Shown piece after piece: positions 1 to 7,856 of a stretch of DNA of 64,000 nucleotides (within the stretch, counting starts at the first letter, position 1; every line of letters begins with the position of its first letter). The notes under the pieces were generated by a model. The model saw only the letters and a program-made list of their open reading frames with translations, was not told the DNA's origin and made no database searches. Position numbers and translations under genes: made by a program. This DNA comes from Streptomyces sp. TLI_105 (lineage in GTDB: Bacteria > Actinomycetota > Actinomycetes > Streptomycetales > Streptomycetaceae): NCBI RefSeq assembly GCF_900105415.1, contig NZ_FNSM01000001.1, positions 3,634,501-3,698,500 on the forward strand, in the 5' to 3' direction.

Positions 1-2
1 TG

Positions 3-506
3 GCCGGGCTCGTCGTCACCCACCGCGCGGACCTGACCGAGCTCCGCCTCGAAGGAAGCTACCGGCTGGCGCTGCTCGCGGGTGCCATGGTCACGGCCGT
101 CCCGCCGGCCAGCCGGCCGGAGCTGCTGCGCGAGGTCGCCGCCCATCTGGAGTCGGGCGGGGCGCTCGCCCTCGACTACACGGCGCACCAGCTGCCGGGG
201 CTGATCGCGGAGCCGCGTCGGACCTGGGCGTTCCAGGTGCCGCGCTTCGACGGCATCGACGAGTGGGTGGTGGCCCGGCAGGTCTTCGACCTGCCGTCGA
301 TGAGCGAGCGGATCACGTACTACGCCGCCAGGACCGGCAAGCTCTCCTCGGAGCGGGTCGTGCTGACCACGGACAAGTGGATCGTCGACCCCGAGCGGCT
401 CGCGGCCGAGCTGCACTCGGCGGGGCTGCACATCGAGGGCAGGCGGCGCCACCGGATCGACGAGCGGACCGAGTCCGTCCTCCTCGTGTGCAGGCCGGAC
501 GACTGA
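3..506 (+). CDS. SAM-dependent methyltransferase, C-terminal part (5' truncated)
   Basis: The frame is open from the left edge and an ATG at 87 is unlikely to be the true start, because the upstream in-frame residues (AGLVVTHRADLTELRLEGSY) read like coding sequence. What remains is the second half of a class I methyltransferase: the strand 4 to strand 7 region, with HLESGGALALDYTAHQ and a C-terminal beta hairpin (ERTESVLLVCRP). The SAM-binding GxGxG loop would lie outside the window, so substrate and exact family cannot be named. It ends 122 bp before the Fur-like gene and shows no visible link to the clusters downstream. Confidence 0.65.
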   Translation, partial: AGLVVTHRADLTELRLEGSYRLALLAGAMVTAVPPASRPELLREVAAHLESGGALALDYTAHQLPGLIAEPRRTWAFQVPRFDGIDEWVVARQVFDLPSMSERITYYAARTGKLSSERVVLTTDKWIVDPERLAAELHSAGLHIEGRRRHRIDERTESVLLVCRPDD

Positions 507-628
507 GGTGTGCGGGACGGACGACCGATACGGGGCGGAGGGTCGGCCGAAGAGCACCTGCCGAGGTTGACGAGCAAGAGGTACGATGCCCACAAAAGTT
601 TGGGCCGACCAGGTGGCGGGCGGAGAAG

Positions 629-1069
629 ATGGCAGGCGTGGAAGAGCTGACGGGCCGCGAGGCGGTGATCCAGCGTCTGCGCGATGTCGGGCTGCGGGTC
701 ACGGGCCCGCGCCTGGAGGTGCTCACGGTGCTCGCCGCCGGCGGCCATCTGGACGTCGAGGCCATCACCACGACGGCCCGCGAGCGGCTCGGCACGCTGA
801 CCAGCCAGGCCGTGTACGAGATGCTGCGGCACTTCCAGGAGACCGGTCTGGTCGGCAAGTTCGACCGGCCCGGCCTGCCCGCCGTGTTCGAGATCTCCGG
901 ACCGCCCCACCAGCACGCCCTGTGCACCGCGTGCGGCCGCGTGGAGAACGTCTCCGCGACCGCGCCGGAGCCGCCCCGCGGCGCCCTGCCGCAGTGGCGG
1001 GTGGACGACGCGGAGGTCGTCTTCAGGGGCCTGTGCCCCGACTGCCGGGCGGCCGGCTCCGGCGCCTGA
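629..1069 (+). CDS. Fur-family metalloregulator
   Basis: A 146-residue protein with the Fur layout: N-terminal winged helix (LRVTGPRLEVLTVLAAGGHL, then a recognition helix near TSQAVYEMLRHF), followed by a dimerisation domain. The regulatory metal region reads HQHALCTACGRVENV, and a structural CxxC pair is formed by CTAC and by CPDC near the C-terminus. Such proteins repress peroxide-defence or metal-uptake genes when metal-bound. I chose the ATG at 629; an upstream in-frame GTG is possible. Streptomyces paralogues of this type (CatR/FurA) often neighbour a catalase gene, which is not seen here, so the regulon is unknown. Confidence 0.85.
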   Translation: MAGVEELTGREAVIQRLRDVGLRVTGPRLEVLTVLAAGGHLDVEAITTTARERLGTLTSQAVYEMLRHFQETGLVGKFDRPGLPAVFEISGPPHQHALCTACGRVENVSATAPEPPRGALPQWRVDDAEVVFRGLCPDCRAAGSGA

Positions 1070-1200
1070 GCCGCCGTCACCTCTCCGCGTGGCCGCCGCC
1101 TCGGCGCCGGTCGACACCGTGCGTGTCGTTCGATTTTGTGGCAGGGTCTAGCGGGGCGATTCGACAGGGTCCACCGGATCCGAGGGGAGTCTGCTGCGCC

Positions 1201-2232
1201 GTGTCCAGAAACGCCGCCGTGTCCCGGACGGGGAGCGATCAGGCTCTCGCCGTCTACCAGGAGCTCCGTGCCCGCCCCGAGGCAGGTTTCGACGAGGTCG
1301 CCGACCGGTTCGAGCTCTCCGCCGACGAGCGGGAGCGATGTCGCGACGAACTCGCCTCCTTAGGACTCACCGCCACCCCCGAAGCCTCGGACCCGAGCCC
1401 CCGCCCCGTCGTCCTCGACCCGGACGTCGCCCTGTTGCGGCTGCTGCGCCGGGAGCGCGACCGGCTCCAGGACCGCCTCGCCGCGACCAGCCGCGCGCAC
1501 ACCGCCCTCGAAGCCCTCGCCGGACCGTTCCTGCGGGCCGGGGCCGCGCCCCGCTCCGAGGTCGAGGTCGAGATCGTCACCGACCCGCAGCGGGTGCTGC
1601 GCGAGCTGTCGGACCTGACGGAGTCCGTGCGCACCGCCGTCCACGTCATGCACACCGGGTCCGTACGGCGCGAGGACATGGCCGCCGAGCTGGAGCGGGA
1701 CCGCTCCCGGGCCGCCCGCGGGGTGCGGGTCCGCGCCATGTACAGCCGCCGGGTCGGCACCGTGCCCGAGATGACCCAGCACCTGGAGGACCGGGCGGCG
1801 CTCGGCGTGGAGCTGCGCCTCTCCCCCGTCGTCCCGATGAACATGGTCCTCGCCGACGAGAACTTCGCCCTGCTGCCGACGGACCCGCACGACCCGGACT
1901 CGCCCGTCATCCTCGCCCGCGGCCCGGGTCTGGTCCGCTCGTACCTCGCGCTGTACGAGTACTGCTGGCAGGCGGCCGCCCGGTACGGCGAGGAGCCCGG
2001 GGAGTCCGGCGGCGACGGCCTGTCGGACCAGCAGCGGGCCGCGCTGCACATGCTCGCCTCGGGCATCAAGGACGAGCAGATCGCGCGCAGCCTCGGCGTC
2101 TCGCTGCGGACGGTGAGCCGGCTGCTGTCCGAGGTCATGCAGGAGCTGGGGGCGGCGAGCCGCTTCGAGGCCGGCGTCAAGGCGGCCCGGCTCGGGCTGC
2201 TCGACGGCGAGGGGCCGGAACCCGTGGGCTAG
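1201..2232 (+). CDS. TrmB/LuxR-type transcriptional regulator, paralogue 1
   Basis: A 343-residue regulator with three parts: an N-terminal winged-helix segment (QALAVYQELRARP to about residue 60), a central domain resembling TrmB/PLD-like sensor regions (conserved VVPMNMVLADENFALLP and an LYEYCW end), and a C-terminal LuxR helix-turn-helix (QQRAALHMLASGIKDEQIA, SLRTVSRLLSEVMQELG). The GTG at 1201 is used because upstream sequence in this frame is low-quality Arg/Pro. It is followed by a close paralogue with the same three-part plan. It lies just upstream of the small secreted peptide and the glycosyltransferase locus, so cluster regulation is plausible but not shown. Confidence 0.75.
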   Translation: MSRNAAVSRTGSDQALAVYQELRARPEAGFDEVADRFELSADERERCRDELASLGLTATPEASDPSPRPVVLDPDVALLRLLRRERDRLQDRLAATSRAHTALEALAGPFLRAGAAPRSEVEVEIVTDPQRVLRELSDLTESVRTAVHVMHTGSVRREDMAAELERDRSRAARGVRVRAMYSRRVGTVPEMTQHLEDRAALGVELRLSPVVPMNMVLADENFALLPTDPHDPDSPVILARGPGLVRSYLALYEYCWQAAARYGEEPGESGGDGLSDQQRAALHMLASGIKDEQIARSLGVSLRTVSRLLSEVMQELGAASRFEAGVKAARLGLLDGEGPEPVG

Positions 2233-2375
2233 TACGAGGAGTTCGGATGTCATGGAGGACGCGCACGGCCCACCGGGGCCGTGCGGGCCGCGGAAAACGC
2301 ACGACGGAATCCCGCCGCGCCGCATGACGGGGTGAGGGCGGGGCCGACTCGGAGGATGAGGGGGGGCACTTCGCC

Positions 2376-3428
2376 ATGGTCACCGCGGGCGACGGCACGG
2401 GGGACGGCACGACCGACGTCCTGCTTGCCGTGTACCAGGAGCTGCGCCGCCGGGGCGTCTCGGACTTCGAGGAGGTCCGCAGGGAACTCGGGCTGGCGCC
2501 GGAGGAGTACGAGCGATGTCGCCGCGAACTCCTCGCCCTGGGCCTCATCGTGCCCACGGGGCAGGTGCACGCCACCATCGACGCCGTGCAGAACGGCAGC
2601 TGGCGGTCCGAGACGGACACGGTGGCGGCGATCGATCCGGAGATCGCGCTGCTGCGGCTCCTGGAGCGGGAGCGGGAGCGGCTGCGGGAGCATCTGGCCG
2701 AGGCGGACGAGGCGTACGGCACGCTGGAGGTCCTGGCGGGCTCCTATCTGCGGGCCGAGGCGCTGGCCCGGGCGGAGGCGCACGTCGAGGCGCTGACGGA
2801 CTACCGCAGGATCCAGCAGGCCATCGAGGACATCACCGATGTGATGCAGGAGAGTTCGGCCTCGATGCACCCGGGGACGCCGGGCCGGCAGAACCCGGAG
2901 CTGATGCTCGACCGGGACCGGCGGCAGCTCGCCAACGGGGTGCGGGTGCGCGCCGTCTACGGCCGGCAGGAGGCGACGGACCCGCGGATGGAGAAGTTCC
3001 TGGGGCAGCGGGCCGAGCTGGGGGTGGAGATCCGGCTCGCGCCGGTGGTGCCGATGAACCTGATCATCGCCGACCAGCAGTTCGCCCTGGTGCCGATCCG
3101 GCCCGAGGAGCCGGGCGAGGGCGCGATCCTGGCGCGGGGCAGCGCGCTGGTGCGGCCGTACCTGAGCCTGTACGAGCACTGCTGGCACACGGCGACCCCG
3201 TACGGGAACGAGGCGACGGCGGAGGCGGGCGGTGACGGTCTTTCGGAGCAGCAGCGGGCCGCGCTGCACATGCTGGCCTCGGGGATGAAGGACGAGCGGA
3301 TCGCGCGCACGCTCGGGGTGTCGCTGCGGACGGTCAGCCGGATGATCTCGGAACTGATGCAGGAGCTGGGGGCGACGAGCCGTTTCGAGGCGGGTGCGCG
3401 GGCGGTGCGGCTCGGCTGGCTGGACTGA
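2376..3428 (+). CDS. TrmB/LuxR-type transcriptional regulator, paralogue 2
   Basis: A 350-residue protein clearly duplicated from the preceding gene. It shares the motif LAVYQELR at the N-terminus, ERCRREL/ERCRDEL, the central VVPMNLIIADQQFALVP, and an almost identical LuxR helix-turn-helix (QQRAALHMLASGMKDERIA, SLRTVSRMISELMQELGAT). The ATG at 2376 is preceded by a GGAGG-like stretch (ggaggatgagggggg). No receiver domain is visible, so it is not a classic response regulator; a ligand or peptide sensed by the central domain is more likely. It converges on the small secreted peptide gene with a hairpin between them. Confidence 0.75.
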   Translation: MVTAGDGTGDGTTDVLLAVYQELRRRGVSDFEEVRRELGLAPEEYERCRRELLALGLIVPTGQVHATIDAVQNGSWRSETDTVAAIDPEIALLRLLERERERLREHLAEADEAYGTLEVLAGSYLRAEALARAEAHVEALTDYRRIQQAIEDITDVMQESSASMHPGTPGRQNPELMLDRDRRQLANGVRVRAVYGRQEATDPRMEKFLGQRAELGVEIRLAPVVPMNLIIADQQFALVPIRPEEPGEGAILARGSALVRPYLSLYEHCWHTATPYGNEATAEAGGDGLSEQQRAALHMLASGMKDERIARTLGVSLRTVSRMISELMQELGATSRFEAGARAVRLGWLD

Positions 3429-3458
3429 ATTCCCCCGGAGGGCGCGGGGGAAATGCCG

Positions 3459-3492
3459 GAGCCCCACAATCGTGGCAGCGATTGCGGGGCCT
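3459..3492. terminator. Hairpin terminator between convergent genes
   Basis: The arms GAGCCCCACAATCG and CGATTGCGGGGCCTC pair around a six-base loop. It sits 30 bp after the LuxR-type gene and about 40 bp after the stop of the convergent secreted peptide gene, so it can serve both. There is no T-run, as usual in high-GC actinomycetes. Confidence 0.65.
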
Positions 3493-3534
3493 CACGGCGG
3501 GGGAATTTCCAGGTGAATATGCCGGGGGATCGGC

Positions 3535-3735
3535 TCAGTTGGTGGGGCCGGGGGTCACCGGCGGGACCGGCCAGCCGTTGTCGTCGGCGACACCGGCGAC
3601 GGTGTGGGGGGTGACCGGGGCGCTGCCGGGGGAGGCCGCGACGGCGGCGCCGGCCGCGACCGCGGTACACGCCGCCATCGCGACCAGGAGGCGGGTGACG
3701 GCCTTGCGGATACCGGTGTTCTGCGCGACGGACAT
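3535..3735 (-). CDS. Small secreted peptide (66 aa) with signal sequence
   Basis: The protein starts MSVAQNTGIRKAVTRLL, has a hydrophobic Ala/Val-rich segment at about residues 17-34 and an AxA-type cleavage region, leaving a mature part of about 30 residues that ends in DDNGWPVPPVTPGPTN. The start ATG at 3735 has a good ribosome site (GGAGGAATC just upstream). No family is recognised. It is convergent with two LuxR-like regulators that have a potential sensor domain; a peptide-signal role is only a guess. There are no Cys residues in the mature part, so it is not a typical disulfide peptide or lanthipeptide precursor. Confidence 0.6.
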   Translation of the reverse strand: MSVAQNTGIRKAVTRLLVAMAACTAVAAGAAVAASPGSAPVTPHTVAGVADDNGWPVPPVTPGPTN

Positions 3736-3930
3736 GATTCCTCCAGGACGTGGAATGTGAATTCGGACTTCCGGGGGCCCGTGCCGCCGGGCTTTCCCTG
3801 AAGACATCTCCATTCTGTCCCGGCCCCCGAATCGAATCCAGGGATTGTCCGTGCGTGGATCCGCCATGGCGTGGATGCGTCAATCCGCCGTCCGAACAAC
3901 GGAATTGGGGGATCCGGAGCCCGCCATACC

Positions 3931-3945
3931 TTTGGTCGAACCAAA
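3931..3945. promoter_or_regulatory. Inverted repeat TTTGGTcgaACCAAA
   Basis: A perfect six-base inverted repeat with a three-base spacer lies in a locally AT-rich stretch 8 bp downstream of the glycosyltransferase stop codon and about 200 bp upstream of the secreted peptide start. It could be an operator for the peptide gene or a weak terminator; nothing else in the window repeats it. Confidence 0.3.
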
Positions 3946-3952
3946 AGAGATG

Positions 3953-5281
3953 CTAGACTTGTGCTACGGCCTTCTCGTTCCTCCAGGAGAGAGGGGCCGC
4001 CGGGGCAGGGGCGTGCCGCCGCCCCTGCCCCACCCCCCGCTCGAGCGCCCCCCGGTACACCTCGACGGTCCGCGCGGCCGACACCCGCCAGCTCATCCCG
4101 CGCGCGTGACACACCGCCGCCGCCCCCATCGTCTCCACCACCTCCGGGTGCTCCGCGAGCATGCGCAGCCGGCGCGCGTACTCCACCGGGTCGTGCCCCC
4201 GCACAAGCAGCCCCGTCACCCCGTCCCACACCGCCGTCGGCAGCCCGCCCACCGCCGCCGCGAGCACCGGCGTCCCGCACGCCTGCGCCTCCACCGCCAC
4301 CAGACCGAACGACTCGCTGCGCGACGGGACCACCAGCACGTCCGCCGCCCGGTACCAGTCGGCGAGCCGCTCCTGCCGCACGGGCGGGCAGGGCCGCAGC
4401 ACGTCGGTGACCCCCAGCCCCTCCGCGAGCCGCCGGACCGAACCCTGCTCGGAGGCGCCCGAGTGCCCGCCCACCACCGGCACCAGGAGCCTGCGGCGCA
4501 GCCCCGGCGCCTCCCGCAGCAGCTCCGCCACCGCCCGGACGAGCACGTCCGGGCCCTTCAGGGGCTGGATGCGGCCCGCGTAGAGCGGAATGAACGCGTC
4601 GGCCGGCAGCCCGAGTCGGGCCCGGGCCGCCGCCCGCCCGCCCCCAGGGCCTTCGGCCCGGGAGGTGTCCCCACCCGGGTGGAAGGTGCGCAGGTCGACG
4701 CCGGGCCGTACGACCTCGGTCCGCGCCCCCTCCGCCCCGTACAGCGAGCGCAGCGCCTCCGCCTCGTCGGCCGTGTTCGCGATCAGCCGGTCCGCGCTGC
4801 CCACCACCTGGTGCTCGCCCCGGACACGGAGCTCCGGCTCGGGGACGTCGCCCTCGGCGAGCGAGGCGTTCTTCACCCGGGCCAGGGTGTGGGCGGTGTG
4901 CACGAGCGGTATCCGCCAGCCCACCGCGGCGATCCGGCCCGCCTGCCCGGAGAGCCAGTAGTGCGAGTGGACCAGGTCGTAGCGCCGCTCCTCCTTGAGC
5001 AGGGCCAGCGAGAACGGCACCACCAGGCCGGGCATGGCCTCCTTCGGCAGCGCCCGGCGCGGCCCGGCGTGCAGGTGCCGGACCCGCACGCCCGGCGCGA
5101 GCTCGACGAGCGGGGGCGCGCCCTCGCCCCGGCAGCGGGTGAACAGGTCGACCTCCACGCCCTGTTCGGCGAGGGCGCGGGAGAGCTCGACCATGTAGAC
5201 GTTCATGCCGCCGGCGTCCCCCGTCCCGGGCTGGTGGAGCGGGGAGGTGTGGACGCTGAGCATGGCGACGCGCAGGGACAC
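3953..5281 (-). CDS. MshA-like GT4 glycosyltransferase
   Basis: A 442-residue GT-B retaining glycosyltransferase strongly resembling MshA, which joins UDP-GlcNAc to inositol-3-phosphate in mycothiol synthesis. It shows the MshA N-terminal signature MLSVHTSPLHQPGTGDAGGM followed by NVYMVELSRAL, DLVHSHYWLSGQAG, RLIANTADEAEAL, the YAGRIQPLKGPDVL donor loop and the E-x7-E motif in SESFGLVAVEAQACGTPVLA. The GTG at 5281 (VSLRVAML) is preceded by AGGAGC. The genome's own mshA should be elsewhere, since this copy is embedded in an accessory operon next to a MetRS-like gene and opposite a PIG-L deacetylase. The acceptor may therefore be inositol phosphate or a related cyclitol/sugar; the sequence alone does not settle this. 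Confidence 0.85.
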   Translation of the reverse strand: MSLRVAMLSVHTSPLHQPGTGDAGGMNVYMVELSRALAEQGVEVDLFTRCRGEGAPPLVELAPGVRVRHLHAGPRRALPKEAMPGLVVPFSLALLKEERRYDLVHSHYWLSGQAGRIAAVGWRIPLVHTAHTLARVKNASLAEGDVPEPELRVRGEHQVVGSADRLIANTADEAEALRSLYGAEGARTEVVRPGVDLRTFHPGGDTSRAEGPGGGRAAARARLGLPADAFIPLYAGRIQPLKGPDVLVRAVAELLREAPGLRRRLLVPVVGGHSGASEQGSVRRLAEGLGVTDVLRPCPPVRQERLADWYRAADVLVVPSRSESFGLVAVEAQACGTPVLAAAVGGLPTAVWDGVTGLLVRGHDPVEYARRLRMLAEHPEVVETMGAAAVCHARGMSWRVSAARTVEVYRGALERGVGQGRRHAPAPAAPLSWRNEKAVAQV

Positions 5282-5359
5282 GTGGGGCTCCTGTGAGAGG
5301 GAGGTGGGGGGCCGCGTGTCCCTGCGCGTCGCGCGCACGGTCACGCGGCAGGGCATTCC

Positions 5360-5392
5360 TACGGAAGTACTTAGTTGCTTAGTAGTACGGGG
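5360..5392. promoter_or_regulatory. AT-rich operator/promoter-like stretch before the MshA-like gene
   Basis: Within the 125-bp gap between the MetRS-like stop and the MshA-like start there is a sudden AT-rich stretch, GAAGTACTTAGTTGCTTAG followed by TAGTAC. It holds a GTACT/AGTAC inverted pair and two CTTAGT direct repeats. It may give the glycosyltransferase its own promoter or a regulator site; no matching regulator is identified. Confidence 0.3.
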
Positions 5393-5406
5393 CGGGAAAG
5401 CGCCGA

Positions 5407-6972
5407 TCAGAAACCGAAGACCGGACCCGACGGCGGTGCGAGCCGGGTCCCCGGCAGCGGCGGCACCATCGCGTGCCAGTCGACCGGCCGCCCCGGCTCC
5501 ACCCGCAGCGCCGCCGCGAGCCGGTCGGCGCCCTCCGGCATCACCGGCCGCGACCAGGCCGCGAGCGCCGAGGCCACCGCCAACTGGGCGGCCAGCGCCG
5601 GAAGATGACGGCAGGAGGTGCTGGGCCGGCACCGCTCGTGGGCGTTGACGTGACCGAAGTCGGCCACCGAGCGGACCATCTCGTCCAGGACGGCGACCGC
5701 CCGGCGCGGATCGAACGCGTCGGGGCCGTACGCCTCGCGCAGGTCGTCCACGCCCCGGTGCAGCCGCCGCTCCAGGATCTCCCAGCCGGTGCCGCCGGGC
5801 AGCGCCTGCGGGGCGAGGCCGCCGCACTCCTCCCGTACGGCCGAGAAGAGCCGGGACAGCCAGCTGTTCCAGTTCTCGTCCAGCTCGCGCCGGGCGGCGG
5901 CGAGCCGCTCCCGCCGGAAGACCGTGCGCCGGCCCAGCGGACGGGCCTGCAGGACGTGCCGGCGCAGGGTGTCGGAGCCGTACTCGGTGAGCAGGTCGAG
6001 CGCCCAGACGTTGCCCTCCTGGACACCCTCCTCGATGACGTACGACTCGTTGACGTTGAAGTCCTGCGGCAGCTTGACGTCCTGCGCGAGGAGCAGCACC
6101 GGCAGCAGCACGGCGTGGCAGAAGGCGTGCCCGAAGCCGCAGAAGTGGATCGCGCGGCGCGGCAGCGGCCCCTTCACGTCGTAGCCGAAGAGGTGCATCG
6201 CGGCGGCCTCGAAGCAGCCGTCGACACGGTGCTCGGGGAAGCCCTCCACGGGCACCGGCAGGCCCCACTCGCCGGGGTGGCCGACCGCGATGTCCGGCAG
6301 CCCGTCCTCGACGAGCGACTCGCACAGCGCGGCGAGCCGCGGCGGCAGGCCCGCCGTCGCCCAGTAGTCGGCGAGCGTGTCCCGGAACGGCTCCAGGGGC
6401 ACGTACAGCCGGCGGCAGCGGCGGGCGACCGCCGGGGTGTCGCAGAGCGCGCAGCGCGCCGCGATCAGATCGCCGCCGTCGTTCGGCCGGGCGCACTCGT
6501 GGCACATCCCGCCGTCGCTGGCCGCGCCGCAGTGCGGGCACGTACCGGTGGCGTGCGCCCCGTGCAGCCAGCGTCCGCACGGCTCGCAGTACGGAAGGAG
6601 ACGGGTCCGGGGAGCGATGACGCCCTGCGCGTACAGCTTCGCGAAGAGGTCCTGCACCCAGCGTCCGTACCCCTTGTCGCGGCGCGGGCGCACGATGTGG
6701 TCGAACTCCACGCCCGACCGCAGCCAGTCGGCGGTGATCGCGGCGCGGTAGCCCTCCGCGACCTCCTCGGGCTTGCGGTGGTGGCGCAGCGCGCGGACCT
6801 CCACGGAGCTGGCGTGATCGGCGGTGCCGGTGGTGAACCGGACCGCCTCGCCCTCCGCGCGCAGGAAGCGGGTGAGGACGTCGGCGGCGACGTACGGCCC
6901 GGCGAGGTGGCCGATGTGGAGCTCGCCGTGGGTGGCGGGAGGAGTCGCGGTGATCCAGACAGGGGTGCTCAT
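5407..6972 (-). CDS. MetRS-like class I synthetase homologue lacking KMSKS
   Basis: A 521-residue protein with the methionyl-tRNA synthetase plan. It opens VWITATPPATHGELHIGH, giving an intact HIGH motif at residues 19-22, and carries four CxxC zinc knuckles (CEPC, CPHC, CHEC, CALC) in the connective region as in MetG1-type enzymes. The catalytic-loop region that should read KMSKSRGN is instead IEEGVQEGNVW before the conserved LLTEYGSDTLRRHVL, so the KMSKS signature is lost. A helical C-terminal region remains, but no EMAP/tRNA-binding extension. The start ATG at 6972 has AAGGAGG. Loss of KMSKS argues against normal tRNA charging. In mycothiol synthesis a CysRS homologue (MshC) attaches an amino acid to GlcN-Ins, and a comparable role here is my inference. 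Resistance-type MetRS is the main alternative. Confidence 0.8.
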   Translation of the reverse strand: MSTPVWITATPPATHGELHIGHLAGPYVAADVLTRFLRAEGEAVRFTTGTADHASSVEVRALRHHRKPEEVAEGYRAAITADWLRSGVEFDHIVRPRRDKGYGRWVQDLFAKLYAQGVIAPRTRLLPYCEPCGRWLHGAHATGTCPHCGAASDGGMCHECARPNDGGDLIAARCALCDTPAVARRCRRLYVPLEPFRDTLADYWATAGLPPRLAALCESLVEDGLPDIAVGHPGEWGLPVPVEGFPEHRVDGCFEAAAMHLFGYDVKGPLPRRAIHFCGFGHAFCHAVLLPVLLLAQDVKLPQDFNVNESYVIEEGVQEGNVWALDLLTEYGSDTLRRHVLQARPLGRRTVFRRERLAAARRELDENWNSWLSRLFSAVREECGGLAPQALPGGTGWEILERRLHRGVDDLREAYGPDAFDPRRAVAVLDEMVRSVADFGHVNAHERCRPSTSCRHLPALAAQLAVASALAAWSRPVMPEGADRLAAALRVEPGRPVDWHAMVPPLPGTRLAPPSGPVFGF

Positions 6973-7010
6973 GGGACCTCCTTGACGGGGCGCCGTGGGG
7001 CGCAGGGCGG

Positions 7011-7757
7011 TCAGCGGGGCTCGAAGTGGAAGGAGCGGATGAAGCAGTCGCGGGGCTGCTCGACGGCGTAGACGATGCACTCGAAGAGGGCCTGCGTGGT
7101 GAGTTTCTCGTCGGGCGCCATTCCGTCCGGGTTCGCTCCGTCCCATTCCGCGAAGCGCGGGTCCGAGGTCGAGAAGTCGGGCGGGAAGAGGGAGAAGACG
7201 CGGACCCCGGAGGGCCGCAGCCGGCGCGACAGGATGTCCGCGAAACCCGCCTGGGCGCTCTTCGCCGCCCAGAACGCCTCGTGGGCGGCGGAGGCCGTCG
7301 CGGCGGAGGCGCCCTCGGCGTCGCGGACGGCGACCATGTTCACGATGTCGGGCCGCAGCGAGCCGCGGAGCAGTGGCAGGAAGTGCTTCACCATGAGGAC
7401 CGTGCCGCCGGCCGTCGACTCGATCGTCTCCACGATCTCGGCGTCGCTCGCCGACTCCAGGTCCATGCCGTCGAGCCAGCGGGCGCCGTTGTTGACCAAC
7501 AGGTCGACCCGGTCGGTCCGTTCGCCGACCCGGGCCGCGAACTCCCGTATCTCGGCTGGCCTGCTCAGATCGCAGCCGAAGGCGTGGATGCGGTCACGGG
7601 CCGAGCCCACGACCTCGGTACGGGTCCGCTCGGCGGCCTCCACGGTCCGCGCCGACACGTAGACCTCGGCGCCGAGATGCGCGAATCCGACGGCGAGCGC
7701 GCGACCGAAATAGCGGGACGCCCCGGTCACGACGACACGCAGATTCTCGAATTTCAT
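7011..7757 (-). CDS. SDR-fold protein with degenerate active site
   Basis: A 248-residue Rossmann protein of the short-chain dehydrogenase family: cofactor loop VVVTGASRYFGRAL near residue 10, acidic CDLS near 65, LLVNNGA at about 90-96. The catalytic YxxxK is replaced by FWAAK, and the usual catalytic Ser region reads NMVAVRDAEG, so both Ser and Tyr appear lost. The last Gly of TGxxxGxG is Arg. This suggests a non-redox, altered or regulatory role; an unusual active enzyme remains possible. It is 38 bp upstream of the MetRS-like gene in the same direction, so probably cotranscribed. Confidence 0.75.
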   Translation of the reverse strand: MKFENLRVVVTGASRYFGRALAVGFAHLGAEVYVSARTVEAAERTRTEVVGSARDRIHAFGCDLSRPAEIREFAARVGERTDRVDLLVNNGARWLDGMDLESASDAEIVETIESTAGGTVLMVKHFLPLLRGSLRPDIVNMVAVRDAEGASAATASAAHEAFWAAKSAQAGFADILSRRLRPSGVRVFSLFPPDFSTSDPRFAEWDGANPDGMAPDEKLTTQALFECIVYAVEQPRDCFIRSFHFEPR

Positions 7758-7856
7758 GTGCGTCTGCTCTCCCCACGTCCCCACGGATACCGATGGCCGG
7801 TCCATTTCAGCGTGGCAGAGGAAAGGGGGCGGAGACCTGGCGAGCGGGGTGCGCGT

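Noticed and set aside
320..1117. Long open frames on the minus strand opposite the Fur gene
   Set aside because: They have Arg/Ala/Pro-rich low-complexity translations typical of antisense frames in high-GC DNA; the plus strand has a recognisable Fur protein.
3827..3845. A tRNA-like TPsiC motif near cccgaatcgaatcc
   Set aside because: No matching acceptor stem, D-arm or anticodon arm surrounds it, so no tRNA is present.
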